A stretch of 64,000 nucleotides of DNA from Phenylobacterium sp. (GCF_004299445.1 NZ_SCTC01000003.1:1-64000); one strand, 5' to 3'. Numbered from the stretch's first letter, positions 22,491-32,591 are shown. Program-made: numbers and translations. The notes: generated by a model not told the origin, from the sequence alone.

Positions 22491-22742
22491 CGGCGGCGAC
22501 CGGATCTGGCGGGACCGAGGCCGTAGGCCCGCGCGGAGTGTGCGCCAAACCCGGGAGGCGTCGCGCAAGTCGAGCGAGGAATTCACGCCCGATCCCCACA
22601 ATCGAAGCCTGCAACAAAGAGTAGTTATTGGGCGCCCCGGGTCCCCGGCCCCACCGCGTACGGAGACGTCCAGGCAACCTGTAATCTTCAGGCGAGCGGG
22701 TGCGGCGGAACAACTGTGTTCGCTCGGCAACAGTCAGTCAGA

Positions 22743-22771
22743 GTGTCGTGAGTCTGTCCTAATACTGTCGC
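22743..22771 (+). promoter_or_regulatory. Pho box for the TonB-receptor gene
   Basis: On the plus strand GTGTCGT (22743-22749), CTGTCCT (22754-22760) and CTGTCGC (22765-22771) repeat with 11-base spacing, 54 bases before the receptor start. No good -10 element is evident. Apart from the two Pho boxes, the 421-base divergent region 22404-22824 shows no further gene or structure. Confidence 0.65.
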
Positions 22772-22824
22772 CGCGCCGTCGTGGTCCCTGACTAAAGCCC
22801 GAGCCCGGCTAAGGGGGCCACGAC

Positions 22825-25605
22825 ATGCAACAGATCAAGAACATCACCCGCACGTCTCTCATGACCGGTGTCGCGCTGGTCGCCGTGCTCAGCGCCGGCT
22901 CGGCGTTCGCTGCTGACGACGCCGCGGCGCCGTCGGTCGAGGAAGTCGTGGTCACCGGGCGGCCGATCGCCGAGTCCCAGGCCGCCGCGCTGCAGATCCA
23001 GAAGGAGTCGCCCTCGCTGGTCAGCGTCATCGCCGCCGATGCGGTGGGCCGCCTGCCCGACCAGAACATCGCCTTCGCCATCGGCCGCCTGCCCGGCGTC
23101 GCCGTCGAGCGCGACCAGGGCCAGGCCCGCTACGTCAACCTGCGTGGCGCCAAGCCCAACTGGACGACCGTGTCGTTCGATGGCCTGACCATCGTCAGCC
23201 CCGAGGGCCGTCAGTCGCGCTTCGACAACATCCCCTCGGCGCTGGCCAGCCAGATCGTGGTCACCAAGGCCGTCACGCCTGACATGCCGGGCGAGACCAT
23301 CGCCGGCAACGTCGACATCCGCACCCGCAGCGCCTTTGACCGTTCGGGCCTGTTCATCGCCGGCAAGGCCGCGCTGGGCTATGTGGAACTGGGCGGCGGC
23401 GAGGAGTCGGACGTATCGCTCGTCGTCTCCGACCGCTTTCTGGACGACCGGCTGGGCGTGCTGGCGCTGGGTTCGTTCTACCACCGCAACATGGTCACCG
23501 ATAACTGGGAGACCGACCCCTACCAGACCGCCGGCAACGGACGCGACGCGCGCCCCGGCAACCAGGATCGCCGCTGGGCGCGGGAGTTCGAGAACAAGGC
23601 CTATCGCCTGACCCGCGAGAACATCGGCGGCGTCTTCAAGGTCGAGTACGAGTTCGACGACAACAACAAGGTCGAGTTCAGCTCGATCTACACGTCCTAC
23701 ATCGATGAGGAATTGCGCTCGAACTACATCTTCCGCATGGACAACGGCGCGACCACCACGCCCGCCGTCGCCTGCCCGGCGGTCGTGGCGCCGCAAACCA
23801 CCAGCGGCTTCGCCGACATCTGCAACGGCAACACGCCGCAGAAAGGCACCGTTTACGGCGCCCAGATCACCGCCAACTTCAACTCGCTGGAATCCGAAGA
23901 GTACACCTGGACCAACACCGTGGGCGGCGAGCACCGGTGGAACGACTGGGACGTGAAGTGGAAGCTCAACTACACCCAGGCCGAGGACGGCCTGGACGCC
24001 CCGGCGCGGACCAACTTCGCCAGCCCCACCGCGATCACCGATCGCCCCACGGTCGACTATGACTTCACCGATCGCGACAACAATACCGTCAGCCTGTTCC
24101 GCACGGTGGTGACCGGGACCGGCGCCACGGCGGTTCGGTCGAAGGGTGCGGCGGTGCGGTCCATCGACGGCTTCCTGCTGCCGCCGGTGACAGGGACCGC
24201 GAACACCATCTCGACCACGGACGGCGGCGATCCGACCTTCGCCTACACGGCCAAGTTCGACGTCGAGCGCGAGTTCGAAATGTTCGGCTCGCCCTTCAAG
24301 CTGAAGTTCGGCGGCCTCTACGGTTCGCGCACCAAGAAGCACGAAGAGAAGGTCTACGCCGCGACCATCTCCCAGATCACCGCCGCCGGGCAGACCTTCA
24401 ATTTCGATCAGATCCGCAATTTCAAGCCCTATCAGGCCGAACTGAAGCTGGGCTACGATTTCAACTATTTCTCGAAGGACGCCGTCGACAAGCGCGCCAG
24501 CGACCTGCTCAAGGCCGGCGTGCTCGTCCGCCAGAACACCAACGCCAACTACTTCCGCGTCCAGGAAGAGGTTCTCGCCGGCTACGCCATGGGGACCTGG
24601 ACCCAGGACTGGGGCAACATCGTCGCCGGCGCCCGCATCGAGCGGGTCAAGAACACCGGCAGCGCCTTCGGCGGCGTGGGCGCGACGACCGTGTTGGTAT
24701 CGGCGAGCAACGACCAAGTGCTGGTGTTCCCCAGCGCCCACATCAACTGGGACCTCAACGACGAGATGAAGGTCCGCATCGGCTTCACGTCAGGCGCCGC
24801 GCGGCCCGATTTCGATGAGCTGCGCCCGAACCTGGTGGCCAATGACTCCACCCAAAGCATCTCCGGCGGCAACCCCGACGCCAAGCCCGAGCGCGCCTAC
24901 GGCGTCGATGCCTACTATGAGTGGTATATGGCCTCGGGCGGGTATCTGTCGGCTGGCGTCTATTACAAGAACATCAAGGACGCGCTGTTCAGCCAGTCGG
25001 GCGTCTTCGGCCGGGACATCCTGAACTTCGGCGGCGTGGACCGTTCGGGCTATACGCTCAACACCCTGCGCAACGGCGGCACCGGCCATATCCTGGGCGC
25101 CGAGGCCGCGATCGCACAGTCGATCGAGCCGTTCCTGGAAGACACCAGCGCGCCCGACTGGGTGAAGGGCTTCGGCATTCAAGCCAACCTCACCCTCAAC
25201 GACAGCGAGTTCAACGTCCCCAGCGTGGGCGGCGTGCCGAAGCGCAAGATCCCGGTGATCGGCGCCTCGGACGTGGCCTACAACATCTCGCTCTACTACG
25301 AGCGCTATGGCCTTTCGGCGCGGCTGGCCTACCAGTTCCGGACGGAGTGGGGCCAGTCGGTGGGCGACTACCAGGTCCTCAATGGCAAGACCGTGCCGGT
25401 GACCAACGGCGACATCTACTGGAACGACGACGAAGAGCTCGACCTGTCGATCCGCTACCGGATCAACGACAATTTCGAGTTGACCTTCGACGCGGCCAAC
25501 CTGACCAACGATCCCGGTCGGCGGTACGGCGACAGCGCGGCCTATCCCATCGAGTGGGAACGGTTCGGTCGCCGGTTCATCGCGGGCGTGAACTTCACCT
25601 TCTGA
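22825..25605 (+). CDS. TonB-dependent outer-membrane receptor, probably phytate/organophosphate uptake
   Basis: 926 residues. A Sec signal peptide ends at about residue 29 (SAGSAFA). A TonB box-like segment EEVVVTGRP (39-47) is followed by the plug domain (IAFAIGRLPGVAVERDQGQARYVNLRGAKPNW), then a 22-strand barrel ending in Phe (GVNFTF). The size and plug motifs match the large Caulobacter-type receptor subfamily. The substrate is inferred from context: divergent phytase, downstream phosphoesterase and Pho boxes point to phytate or another phosphorylated compound. The next gene starts 11 bases after its stop. Confidence 0.93.
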   Translation: MQQIKNITRTSLMTGVALVAVLSAGSAFAADDAAAPSVEEVVVTGRPIAESQAAALQIQKESPSLVSVIAADAVGRLPDQNIAFAIGRLPGVAVERDQGQARYVNLRGAKPNWTTVSFDGLTIVSPEGRQSRFDNIPSALASQIVVTKAVTPDMPGETIAGNVDIRTRSAFDRSGLFIAGKAALGYVELGGGEESDVSLVVSDRFLDDRLGVLALGSFYHRNMVTDNWETDPYQTAGNGRDARPGNQDRRWAREFENKAYRLTRENIGGVFKVEYEFDDNNKVEFSSIYTSYIDEELRSNYIFRMDNGATTTPAVACPAVVAPQTTSGFADICNGNTPQKGTVYGAQITANFNSLESEEYTWTNTVGGEHRWNDWDVKWKLNYTQAEDGLDAPARTNFASPTAITDRPTVDYDFTDRDNNTVSLFRTVVTGTGATAVRSKGAAVRSIDGFLLPPVTGTANTISTTDGGDPTFAYTAKFDVEREFEMFGSPFKLKFGGLYGSRTKKHEEKVYAATISQITAAGQTFNFDQIRNFKPYQAELKLGYDFNYFSKDAVDKRASDLLKAGVLVRQNTNANYFRVQEEVLAGYAMGTWTQDWGNIVAGARIERVKNTGSAFGGVGATTVLVSASNDQVLVFPSAHINWDLNDEMKVRIGFTSGAARPDFDELRPNLVANDSTQSISGGNPDAKPERAYGVDAYYEWYMASGGYLSAGVYYKNIKDALFSQSGVFGRDILNFGGVDRSGYTLNTLRNGGTGHILGAEAAIAQSIEPFLEDTSAPDWVKGFGIQANLTLNDSEFNVPSVGGVPKRKIPVIGASDVAYNISLYYERYGLSARLAYQFRTEWGQSVGDYQVLNGKTVPVTNGDIYWNDDEELDLSIRYRINDNFELTFDAANLTNDPGRRYGDSAAYPIEWERFGRRFIAGVNFTF

Positions 25606-25616
25606 GAAACCCGAAC

Positions 25617-27125
25617 ATGTCGCGCCGCCTGGGCCTTCCGCTTCTCGCCGCCGCCGCCCTGACGGGCGGCGGTTCCGCCCCGGCCCTCGCCCATCCGGGC
25701 CCTCACGTCGAGCCGGTGGCCCCGGCCTCGGCGAAGGCGGCCAAGGCGGATCCGGCATCGCGCCGCTGGCTGGCGGGCGATCACCACGTCCACAGCTGGT
25801 ACAGCGCCAGCTGGAAGCCGGCGGCCGATGGCAAGTCGGCGCCGACGCCTGTGAAGGCGGGCGACGCCAGCAACCCGATCACGACCAATGTCCGCAAGGC
25901 CGCGGGCTTTGGCCTTTCGTGGATGGTCTCCACCGACCACGGCGGTCCGAACCATTCGCAGTTCAACCGCGAGCAGGCCTATCCCGAGGTGCTGCAGGCG
26001 CGGCGGGAGAACCCGAAGGTCCTGGTGTTCTACGGCATGGAGCTGAACACGCCCGCCGCCGAACACTCCAGCATCATCATCCCGCACACCCCGGCCGAGC
26101 GCGACGCGCTGTTCGGGATCGAGAAGGGCTACGACCGCGCCGAGCCGTGGCCGTCGGATCCCACGCGCAACACCGAACCCCACATGATCGCGGCGCTGAA
26201 GCACATGGACGGCCTGGCTGATCCCCCGGTGGTCATCGCCAACCATCCGGCGCGAACCGCCAAAGGCGAAGGCCAGTACGGCCTCCTCTCGCCGCATGAG
26301 CTGCGCAACTGGAACGACGCCGCGCCGCAGGTGGCCGTCGGCATGGAAGGCGCGCCGGGGCACCAGGCCGAGGCCCTGCAGCGCGACGGCTCGCGAAAGG
26401 CCGACGGCGCGCGCGGCGGCTATGACAACGGCTTCCCGACGATGGGCGGCTTCGACCAGATGACCGCCCGCCTCGGAGGCTTCTGGGATTCCATGCTGGG
26501 CGAGGGCCGGCGCTGGTGGGTGACCTCCACCTCTGACTCGCACCGCCACTATAGCGACGGCGGCCACGACTTCTGGCCGGGCGAATACTCCAAGACCTAC
26601 GTGAAGGCGGCTCGGACCTACGACGACGTGCTGGACGGCCTGCGCAACGGCCGCGTGTTCACAACGCTGGGGGACCTGGTCTCGGAACTCGACGTAATCG
26701 TCCAGACTTCGGACGGCCGGCGCCGCGCCGGCATCGGCGAACGGCTCAAGGTGGCGAAGGGCTCGGACGTCACCGTCGTGATCCGCCTGCGTGATCCCGC
26801 GGGCGTCAACTTCGGCGGCCAGACCCCCGAGGTGGCGCGCGTCGACCTGATCCGCAGCGAGATCGGCCCTCGCGTCGCCGACCGCACGACCGACAGCAAC
26901 CCCCGCGCCCGGGTCGAGAAACGCTTCACGTCCCGCGACTGGTCCCGCGACGGTGAACGGATCTCCATCGCCTGGACGATCCGGAACGTCACCGAGCCCA
27001 CGTACCTGCGCCTGCGCGGCACGAACCGCGCCGACGAGCTGGAGCCCCAGCCCGATCCGCTGGGCGAAGACCCGTGGTCTGATCTCTGGTTCTACGCCAA
27101 CCCCGTCTTTATCGACGTGGAGTGA
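25617..27125 (+). CDS. PHP-domain (CehA/McbA-type) metal-dependent phosphoesterase, exported
   Basis: 502 residues. The signal peptide (SRRLGLPLLAAAALTGGGSAPALA) suggests a periplasmic enzyme. PHP-fold metal ligands: GDHHVHSWYS, MVSTDHGGPNH, the Glu in FYGMELNTP, VIANHPAR and the late STSDSHRHY. The C-terminal domain (from about 340) is beta-rich and of unknown role. PHP proteins hydrolyse phosphate esters. With the phytase and receptor this would finish dephosphorylating partially hydrolysed inositol phosphates, which is inference. Same operon as the receptor. Convergent with ftsA, separated by a palindromic repeat. Confidence 0.85.
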   Translation: MSRRLGLPLLAAAALTGGGSAPALAHPGPHVEPVAPASAKAAKADPASRRWLAGDHHVHSWYSASWKPAADGKSAPTPVKAGDASNPITTNVRKAAGFGLSWMVSTDHGGPNHSQFNREQAYPEVLQARRENPKVLVFYGMELNTPAAEHSSIIIPHTPAERDALFGIEKGYDRAEPWPSDPTRNTEPHMIAALKHMDGLADPPVVIANHPARTAKGEGQYGLLSPHELRNWNDAAPQVAVGMEGAPGHQAEALQRDGSRKADGARGGYDNGFPTMGGFDQMTARLGGFWDSMLGEGRRWWVTSTSDSHRHYSDGGHDFWPGEYSKTYVKAARTYDDVLDGLRNGRVFTTLGDLVSELDVIVQTSDGRRRAGIGERLKVAKGSDVTVVIRLRDPAGVNFGGQTPEVARVDLIRSEIGPRVADRTTDSNPRARVEKRFTSRDWSRDGERISIAWTIRNVTEPTYLRLRGTNRADELEPQPDPLGEDPWSDLWFYANPVFIDVE

Positions 27126-27136
27126 GGCGCGGCTGC

Positions 27137-27161
27137 CTCTCCCACCGCGTGGGAAAGGAAG
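27137..27161. repeat. Palindromic repeat, family A half-element, between PHP gene and ftsA
   Basis: CTCTCCCAC and GTGGGAAAGGAAG form a short imperfect hairpin in the 42-base gap between the convergent stops of the PHP gene and ftsA. It is a likely bidirectional terminator and matches one arm of the elements at 13964-14047 and 47395-47618. Confidence 0.7.
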
Positions 27162-27167
27162 AGCCTC

Positions 27168-28529
27168 CTACAGGTTATCCCGCAGCCAGACCGCGGCCTT
27201 GGCGAAGGGGTTGGCCGTGGGGTCGAGAGGCTCGCGGCGCAGCTTCGAGGACGAGAGCTGCTTGGTCGAGACCGCCTCGCGCGGGCCGAACGCCGAGCGG
27301 TGGAGGATGCCGGCGGCGGCCGTGAAGGCCGGGCCCGAAGCGGCGTCGGCCAGGTGCGGCACGCGGCGCGGGCGGCCCAGACGGACCGGACGGTCGAACA
27401 CGCGCACAGCCACTTCACGCACGCCGGCCAGCTGGCTGGCTCCGCCCGTCAGCACCAGGCCCGCGCCCGGCTCGATCGGCGCGCCGGCCGACTTCAGGCG
27501 GTCGCGGAGCAGTTCCAGGGTCTCTTCGACACGCGGGGCGATGATGCCCTTCAGCAGGCTGCGGGGCGCCACGACCGGGCCCGCGCCAGGGTCGTCGCCG
27601 CGCGGCGGGGCCTCGATCATCTCGCGGTCCTCGTTGGCCGAGGCGATGGCGCTGCCGTGCAGGGTCTTGATGCGCTCGGCGCCGGCGATGGAGGTGGACA
27701 GGCCGCGGGCGATGTCCTGGGTCACATGCTGGCCGCCCACCGGCACCGTCTCGACGTGAACCAGTGAGCCGCCGCGGAACACCGAAGCCGAGGTCGAGCC
27801 GCCGCCCATGTCGATGCAGACGCTGCCCAGGTCGAGCTCGTCCTCCTCCAGCGCGGCCAGGGCCGAGACGAACGGCGCGGCGACCACGCCCTCCAGCTGC
27901 AGGTGGGCACGCTCGACGCAGGCGCCCAGGGTGTTGAAGACGGTCTCGGCGACCGAGACGACCAGCAACTCGACGCCCAGGGTCTTGCCGAACATGGCGC
28001 GCGGGTCACGCACCCCGCCCTGCCCGTCCACGGCCCAGGCGATGGGCAGGATGTGGATGGCGCGGCGGCCCGGCAGCTTGATCTGGGCCAGCGCGTTCTG
28101 GATCGCGCGCACGAGGTCGTTGTCGCTGATAGGGCGGGCGCCGATGGACACCCGGCCGTGGACCCGCGACGAGCTGAGCAGCCCGCCGGCCGTGGAAATC
28201 GTCACGCCCTGGACGTTCACGCCGGCCACGTTCTCGGCCCGCTCCACGGCCTGGGCGATCGCGTCCGAGGCCTCGTCGAGATTGACGATCGCGCCGCCGC
28301 GCACGCCGCGCGACTGGACGTAGCCGACGCCGCAGGTGGTCAACGTGCGGTCCCCGCGGCGAACGCCGTCGGGCTTCATGATGAAGCAGGCCACCTTGGA
28401 CGCGCCCAGGTCGACCGCAGCCACCACCTTGGGCGGCGCCAGCGCGGCCTTCAGGCCGTCCCGGTTGTCCTTCTTCGCCAACTTGGCGGCGGGCTTGTCT
28501 TTCGGCGGGCGTTCGGCGGTCATCGACAT
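27168..28529 (-). CDS. ftsA: Cell division protein FtsA
   Basis: Actin-like ATPase that anchors FtsZ to the inner membrane and recruits late divisome proteins. 453 residues from ATG 28529 (ATG 28523 also possible). Phosphate-1 motif VAAVDLGASKVACFI, SHS2 (1C) insert, VCIDMGGGSTSASVF (phosphate-2) and GLVLTGGASQLAGV (adenosine motif). The C-terminal AVWLRDNL is the amphipathic membrane-targeting helix. Follows ftsQ with a 13-base gap. The usual next gene, ftsZ, is displaced by the phytate locus. Confidence 0.97.
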   Translation of the reverse strand: MSMTAERPPKDKPAAKLAKKDNRDGLKAALAPPKVVAAVDLGASKVACFIMKPDGVRRGDRTLTTCGVGYVQSRGVRGGAIVNLDEASDAIAQAVERAENVAGVNVQGVTISTAGGLLSSSRVHGRVSIGARPISDNDLVRAIQNALAQIKLPGRRAIHILPIAWAVDGQGGVRDPRAMFGKTLGVELLVVSVAETVFNTLGACVERAHLQLEGVVAAPFVSALAALEEDELDLGSVCIDMGGGSTSASVFRGGSLVHVETVPVGGQHVTQDIARGLSTSIAGAERIKTLHGSAIASANEDREMIEAPPRGDDPGAGPVVAPRSLLKGIIAPRVEETLELLRDRLKSAGAPIEPGAGLVLTGGASQLAGVREVAVRVFDRPVRLGRPRRVPHLADAASGPAFTAAAGILHRSAFGPREAVSTKQLSSSKLRREPLDPTANPFAKAAVWLRDNL

Positions 28530-28542
28530 GCGTTCGGTCTCG

Positions 28543-29445
28543 TTACGCGCCCTCCGCCGGGGGCGGAGCAGGCGCGGTGGCGACGGTGGGCGGTGCGGGC
28601 GCGCGCGGCCGGACGGCCACGACATCGGGATTGCGCAGGTCGATGCGCTCGAAGCCGAGTTCGAGGATTCGCGAGCGCAGGTCCAGCTGCTCCAGCTGCA
28701 TCAGCGCCTGTTCCTCCTCGACGGCGGGAAGCTGGATCAGCGCGCCATCCTTCAGGCGCAGGTCCCAGCGGCGGTCGTCGACCCGCACCAGGGCCTCGAG
28801 GCGCGCCATCAGCTTCGGGCGCTGGACCAGGGTGGGCAGGATTTCGCCGGCATGCTGGGCGCCGCCCGCGCCCACCACCAGCGGCAGCGTGGCGAACCGG
28901 GCGGGATCGGCTTCGCGGATCACCTGGCCGTGGTCGTCGATCACGACGCTCTTGCCGTTGTGCTGCCACACGGCCAGCTGGCGGCGCTCTTCCACGGCGA
29001 TGACCAGGGTGTCGGGCAGAAGGCGGACCACGCGGGCTTCCTTCACCCAGCCCACGGCCTGCACGCGCTGGCGCAGCGCTTCCAGATCCATGCCCATCAG
29101 CGGGTCGTCCTTGTGGACGCCGGCGGCGGCGATGATGTCGGGGGTGGCCATCGCCGAGGCGCCCTGCACGTGCACGGCGGCAAGGCGGAAGCCGGCGTCG
29201 CCGAACCTGCCGTCGATCCCGCGGCCCACGGCGTCGGCGATGTGCTGGCCCCGCCCGCCGGTGGCCAGAGTGACGCCCAGCGCGGCGGTCAGCACGCCGG
29301 CGGCGATCATCAGGATGTGCCGGGGCGCCAGGCGCGGCGCAGTGGCGGGCTCGGCCTTCGCAGGGGCGCGTTTGGCCGTGCTAGCGGGCGTCTTTACTCG
29401 GGGCTTCGCTGCGACTCGCGACTCCCCCCGCACCGCCGCGGGCAT
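28543..29445 (-). CDS. ftsQ: Cell division protein FtsQ
   Basis: Bitopic divisome protein linking early and late division proteins, and partner of FtsL and FtsB. 300 residues: basic cytoplasmic tail (1-40), one membrane segment ([21 protein letters not shown], about 43-63), a POTRA domain ([24 protein letters not shown]) and a beta domain ([24 protein letters not shown]). The Pro-rich C-terminal tail is family-typical. The start at 29445 is set by GGAGG six bases upstream; it overlaps the ddl gene by 65 bases. Confidence 0.95.
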   Translation of the reverse strand: MPAAVRGESRVAAKPRVKTPASTAKRAPAKAEPATAPRLAPRHILMIAAGVLTAALGVTLATGGRGQHIADAVGRGIDGRFGDAGFRLAAVHVQGASAMATPDIIAAAGVHKDDPLMGMDLEALRQRVQAVGWVKEARVVRLLPDTLVIAVEERRQLAVWQHNGKSVVIDDHGQVIREADPARFATLPLVVGAGGAQHAGEILPTLVQRPKLMARLEALVRVDDRRWDLRLKDGALIQLPAVEEEQALMQLEQLDLRSRILELGFERIDLRNPDVVAVRPRAPAPPTVATAPAPPPAEGA

Positions 29446-30358
29446 ACGCATCCTCCGTGATCCAAAGCACCAGCCGGTCGAAGTCCACCCCGCCCGCGGC
29501 CGCCTGCTCCGGAACGAGGGAGGTGGGCGTCATTCCCGGCTGGGTGTTCACCTCCAAGAGGACCAAAACATCGTTAACGTCGTCATAACGAAGGTCCGAC
29601 CTGGTAACCCCTCGGCAACCCAGGGCGGCATGCGCCATCTCGGATAGTTTCTTCGCCTTTTCAATTGCATGCGACGGCATTCTGGCGGGCACGATGTGCT
29701 CCGAACCACCGTCGCCGTACTTCGCCTCGTAGTCATAGAAGCCGGTTTTCGGCACGATCTCGGTAACGGTCATGGCCTTGCCGTCCATGACGCCCACGGC
29801 CAGCTCCATGCCGGCGATGTAGGGCTCGACCATCACCTCCTCGCCGAAGGTCCAAGACGGAGCCACGACCTCCTGCGGCGGGCGATTCGCACCGTCGAAA
29901 ACCAGGAAGACCCCCACCGACGAGCCCTCGGCGTTCGGCTTCACAACGTAGGGCGGCGGCATGACGTGGTCGCGGGCGACGTCGAAGCGGTTGAAGAGCC
30001 CGCCGCCCGGCACCACGACCCCCGCCGCCGCCAGCACGGCCTTGGCCTTGGCCTTGTCCATCGCCAGCGCCGAAGCCAGCACGCCGCAGTGGGTGTAGGG
30101 CAACCCCAGCGTTTCGAGCACCCCCTGGACGCAGCCGTCCTCGCCCCACTCGCCGTGCAGAGCGTTGAAGCAGACGTCGGGCCTCAGGTTGGTCAGCACC
30201 TGGGCGAGGTCCCGCCCAGCGTCCACGCGGCTCACCCTCGCCCCCAGGCGCTCCAGCGCGTCGGCGCACTCTCGGCCGGAGACCAGGCTGACCTCGCGCT
30301 CGGAGGACAGCCCGCCCATGAGGACGGCGACGTGGTGGCCTGAAAGGGGCAGCGACAT
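29381..30358 (-). CDS. ddl: D-alanine--D-alanine ligase
   Basis: Joins two D-Ala residues for the peptidoglycan stem peptide. 325 residues with an ATP-grasp fold: [19 protein letters not shown] at the N-terminus, [19 protein letters not shown], the lysine in [26 protein letters not shown], and [19 protein letters not shown] at the Mg site. The long upstream extension of the frame is repeat sequence, so ATG 30358 is the start. It begins the ddl-ftsQ-ftsA unit, which is cut off from the upstream mur genes by a gene on the other strand. Confidence 0.96.
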   Translation of the reverse strand: MSLPLSGHHVAVLMGGLSSEREVSLVSGRECADALERLGARVSRVDAGRDLAQVLTNLRPDVCFNALHGEWGEDGCVQGVLETLGLPYTHCGVLASALAMDKAKAKAVLAAAGVVVPGGGLFNRFDVARDHVMPPPYVVKPNAEGSSVGVFLVFDGANRPPQEVVAPSWTFGEEVMVEPYIAGMELAVGVMDGKAMTVTEIVPKTGFYDYEAKYGDGGSEHIVPARMPSHAIEKAKKLSEMAHAALGCRGVTRSDLRYDDVNDVLVLLEVNTQPGMTPTSLVPEQAAAGGVDFDRLVLWITEDAYARGGAGGVASRSEAPSKDAR

Positions 30359-30504
30359 GGGCGACTCGTAGCGGCTGGAAGCAGTCGTCTGCCCGTGACG
30401 GACGGGCGGCCACGGGTCAAGCCAAGAGCCGGCGCCGGTTCCGTGAAGACCGGCGGCAGGGCCGTCTTGCTGTCGAGCTCCGCGCGCCGCAGGCGCGGTT
30501 TTAT

Positions 30505-30598
30505 GGAACCACGAACCACACGAACCACACGAACGCGACCAATCTTCCGAAGCCTGCGAGTGGCCCACTCCGTTCGTGTGGTTCGTGTGGTTCGTGGT
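30505..30598. repeat. Hairpin repeat E, copy 2
   Basis: Inverted arms 30505-30532 and 30572-30598, built from the same 9-bp tandem unit as copies 1 and 3, with an unrelated 39-bp spacer. It lies in the 287-base gap between the M28 peptidase stop and the ddl start. Confidence 0.9.
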
Positions 30599-30645
30599 CA
30601 AACTGAGCGGCGCTGACGCGCCACCGCAGCCAACAGCTCGAACGC

Positions 30646-32022
30646 CTACTTCGCGGCCCCCGCGACCGGCTTGGCCCGGAAGTCCACGTCCGAGTTGGCC
30701 ACCGTGTAGAGGAAGGCCGCCCAGACCGCGGTGTTCTGCGCCAGCTCCTTCGGGTCGATCTTGTCCAGCGTGTCGTCAGCCGCGTGGTGCAGGTCGAAGT
30801 AGCGGCTCATGTCCTGGTTGAAGTCGACGAAGGGCACGCCGGCCGAGATCAGGCCCGAGATGTCCGCCCCGCCGCTGACGGGCGGCGCACGGCTCACCAT
30901 CACGTTCATCTTCGGCAGCGCCGCGCGGAAGGCGGTCATGGCCGGATGGCCGGCGGCGGCCGGCGGGGTGCTGACGCTCCAGATGCGCCCGGCGCCGCTG
31001 TCGCTCTCGCCCGCCACGATCATCTGGCCCACCTCGGCCTTGTGGGCCGCGAGATAGGCGCCGGACGAACCGCCCTGCTCTTCCGAGCCCCACATGACCA
31101 CACGGATCGTCCGCTTCGGCTTGCCCGCCTGGGCCACCAGCTTGGCGGCGGCGGTGGTGATGCCGATGCCCGCCGCGTCGTCGACAGCGCCCGTGCCCGG
31201 ATCCCAGCTGTCGAGGTGGCCGCCCAGGACGATCACCTCGTCGGGCTTGTCCTTGCCGCGGATCTCGCCCGAGATGTTCCAGGCGGGTGACGCCGGGTTG
31301 GACGACGAGGTCATGTCCAGCTTCACCATCACCGGCTCGCCGCGCGCGGCCAGCCGCTCCAGCAGTTCGGCGTCGGGCGGAGAAAGAGCCGCCGCGGGTA
31401 TGCCGCCCGGGGCGCCGCCGCCGGTGTGCGGCAGGCGCGTGTCGTCGGTCGACAGCGAGCGGATCAGATAGCCCACGGCCCCGCGCTTGGCCGCTTCCGG
31501 CGCGCCGGCCCGGCGCTGGACGCCGACCGCGCCGTAGCTCGAACCATCCTGCGTGCGGCCCATGGACTGGGTCACCACGGCGATCTTGCCGCTCAGCGAC
31601 CCCACCGGCTGGTCCAGCATGGCCTGGTAGGTCTTGAACACCACGATGGGCGCGGTGATGCCGCCCGCCGGCGTCGACGACGAGCCGCCCAGGCCCAGGA
31701 TCGCCAGCTTGTGCGGCCACGGCCCCACCACTTCGGCGGACTCGGCGCCGCGCGACCACGTCGGGGTCGTAAAGGCCTCGACCTTGATGTTCTCGAAGCC
31801 CAGTTCCTTGAACTTGGCCACCGCCCAGTCACGGGCGCGTTCCATGGCGGGCGAGCCGGTCATCCGGGCGCCGACCTCGCTGGTCAGGCTCTCGGTGATG
31901 TCCCAGGCCAGGGTGTCGGTCAGGGCCTTGTCGCGGACGGCGATAGCGCCGGCGGTCAGGTCCTGGGCCGAGGCGGAGGTGGCGGCCAGCAGGCCGGCGA
32001 CGATCAGAGGGAGGATGCGCAT
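30646..32022 (-). CDS. Secreted M28-family zinc aminopeptidase with PA domain
   Basis: 458 residues. The signal peptide is [20 protein letters not shown] protease-associated domain (about 130-250) is inserted before the catalytic domain. Di-zinc ligands: His in GGHLDSWD, Asp in GAVDDAAG, Glu-Glu in WGSEEQGG, Asp in ESDSGAG and His in [11 protein letters not shown]. This is the carboxypeptidase Q-like/aminopeptidase branch, acting in the periplasm or outside the cell. The start at 32022 is the first Met before the signal peptide. It sits between thioesterase (divergent) and ddl and is not a usual member of the dcw cluster. Confidence 0.92.
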   Translation of the reverse strand: MRILPLIVAGLLAATSASAQDLTAGAIAVRDKALTDTLAWDITESLTSEVGARMTGSPAMERARDWAVAKFKELGFENIKVEAFTTPTWSRGAESAEVVGPWPHKLAILGLGGSSSTPAGGITAPIVVFKTYQAMLDQPVGSLSGKIAVVTQSMGRTQDGSSYGAVGVQRRAGAPEAAKRGAVGYLIRSLSTDDTRLPHTGGGAPGGIPAAALSPPDAELLERLAARGEPVMVKLDMTSSSNPASPAWNISGEIRGKDKPDEVIVLGGHLDSWDPGTGAVDDAAGIGITTAAAKLVAQAGKPKRTIRVVMWGSEEQGGSSGAYLAAHKAEVGQMIVAGESDSGAGRIWSVSTPPAAAGHPAMTAFRAALPKMNVMVSRAPPVSGGADISGLISAGVPFVDFNQDMSRYFDLHHAADDTLDKIDPKELAQNTAVWAAFLYTVANSDVDFRAKPVAGAAK

Positions 32023-32157
32023 GTGCGCCGGTCCCATCGCGCGGGATTCTCGTCAAGAGCCACTCACCGCATCACCGGCAGACCACGTCCGCATGCCGCT
32101 GCAGCCACCACGTTGTCAGCATCCTGGCGGCAGAGTGCGCCGATAAAAGGAGATCCC

Positions 32158-32583
32158 ATGCCCGTTCCGACCGCCTTGGACGGCCTGCCCCGCCCGCCCT
32201 GCGCCGAGCTGCTGGGCTGGGAGGTGGTGGAGGCGCGCCCCGCCGACGGCTGGATCCGCATCCGCTTCGAGGCGCGCCCCGAGTTCGTGAATCCGGCGGG
32301 CCACATCCAGGGCGGGTTCCTGGCGGCCATGCTGGACGACACCATGGGCCCGGCGATGTTCATCTACGCCGAGGGCCGGATGTTCACCCCCACCATCCAG
32401 TTGCACGTCAGCTACCTCGCGCCCGCCCGCCCCGGCCCGCTGTACGGCGAGGGCCTGGTGGTCCAGGCGGGCAAGACCATCGCCTTCCTGGAGGGCCGGC
32501 TTATGGACCTGTCCGGCACTGTGGTGGCCAAGGCGACGGCGACCGCCCGCCTGGTGCCATCGAGCAAGTCGGTGGCGGCGTAG
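32158..32583 (+). CDS. PaaI-like hotdog-fold thioesterase
   Basis: 141 residues. The hotdog helix motif NPAGHIQGGFLAAMLDDTMGPA (about 42-63) carries the catalytic Asp/Gly region of PaaI-type acyl-CoA thioesterases; the strand LHVSYLAPARPGPLYGEG is also typical. AAGGAGA is seven bases upstream of the ATG. It is the only plus-strand gene between mraZ and ftsA and so breaks the cluster. It ends next to a strong palindrome shared with the convergent histidine phosphatase gene. Confidence 0.9.
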   Translation: MPVPTALDGLPRPPCAELLGWEVVEARPADGWIRIRFEARPEFVNPAGHIQGGFLAAMLDDTMGPAMFIYAEGRMFTPTIQLHVSYLAPARPGPLYGEGLVVQAGKTIAFLEGRLMDLSGTVVAKATATARLVPSSKSVAA

Positions 32584-32591
32584 GAGCGCCC

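Noticed and set aside
22441..22730. Short minus-strand frames in the divergent phytase/receptor region
   Set aside because: They overlap the Pho boxes, lack ribosome sites and have Arg/Pro/Gly-rich composition.
24921..25616. N-terminal extension of the PHP-domain gene into the TonB receptor
   Set aside because: It is the alternate frame of the receptor gene; the signal peptide begins at ATG 25617.
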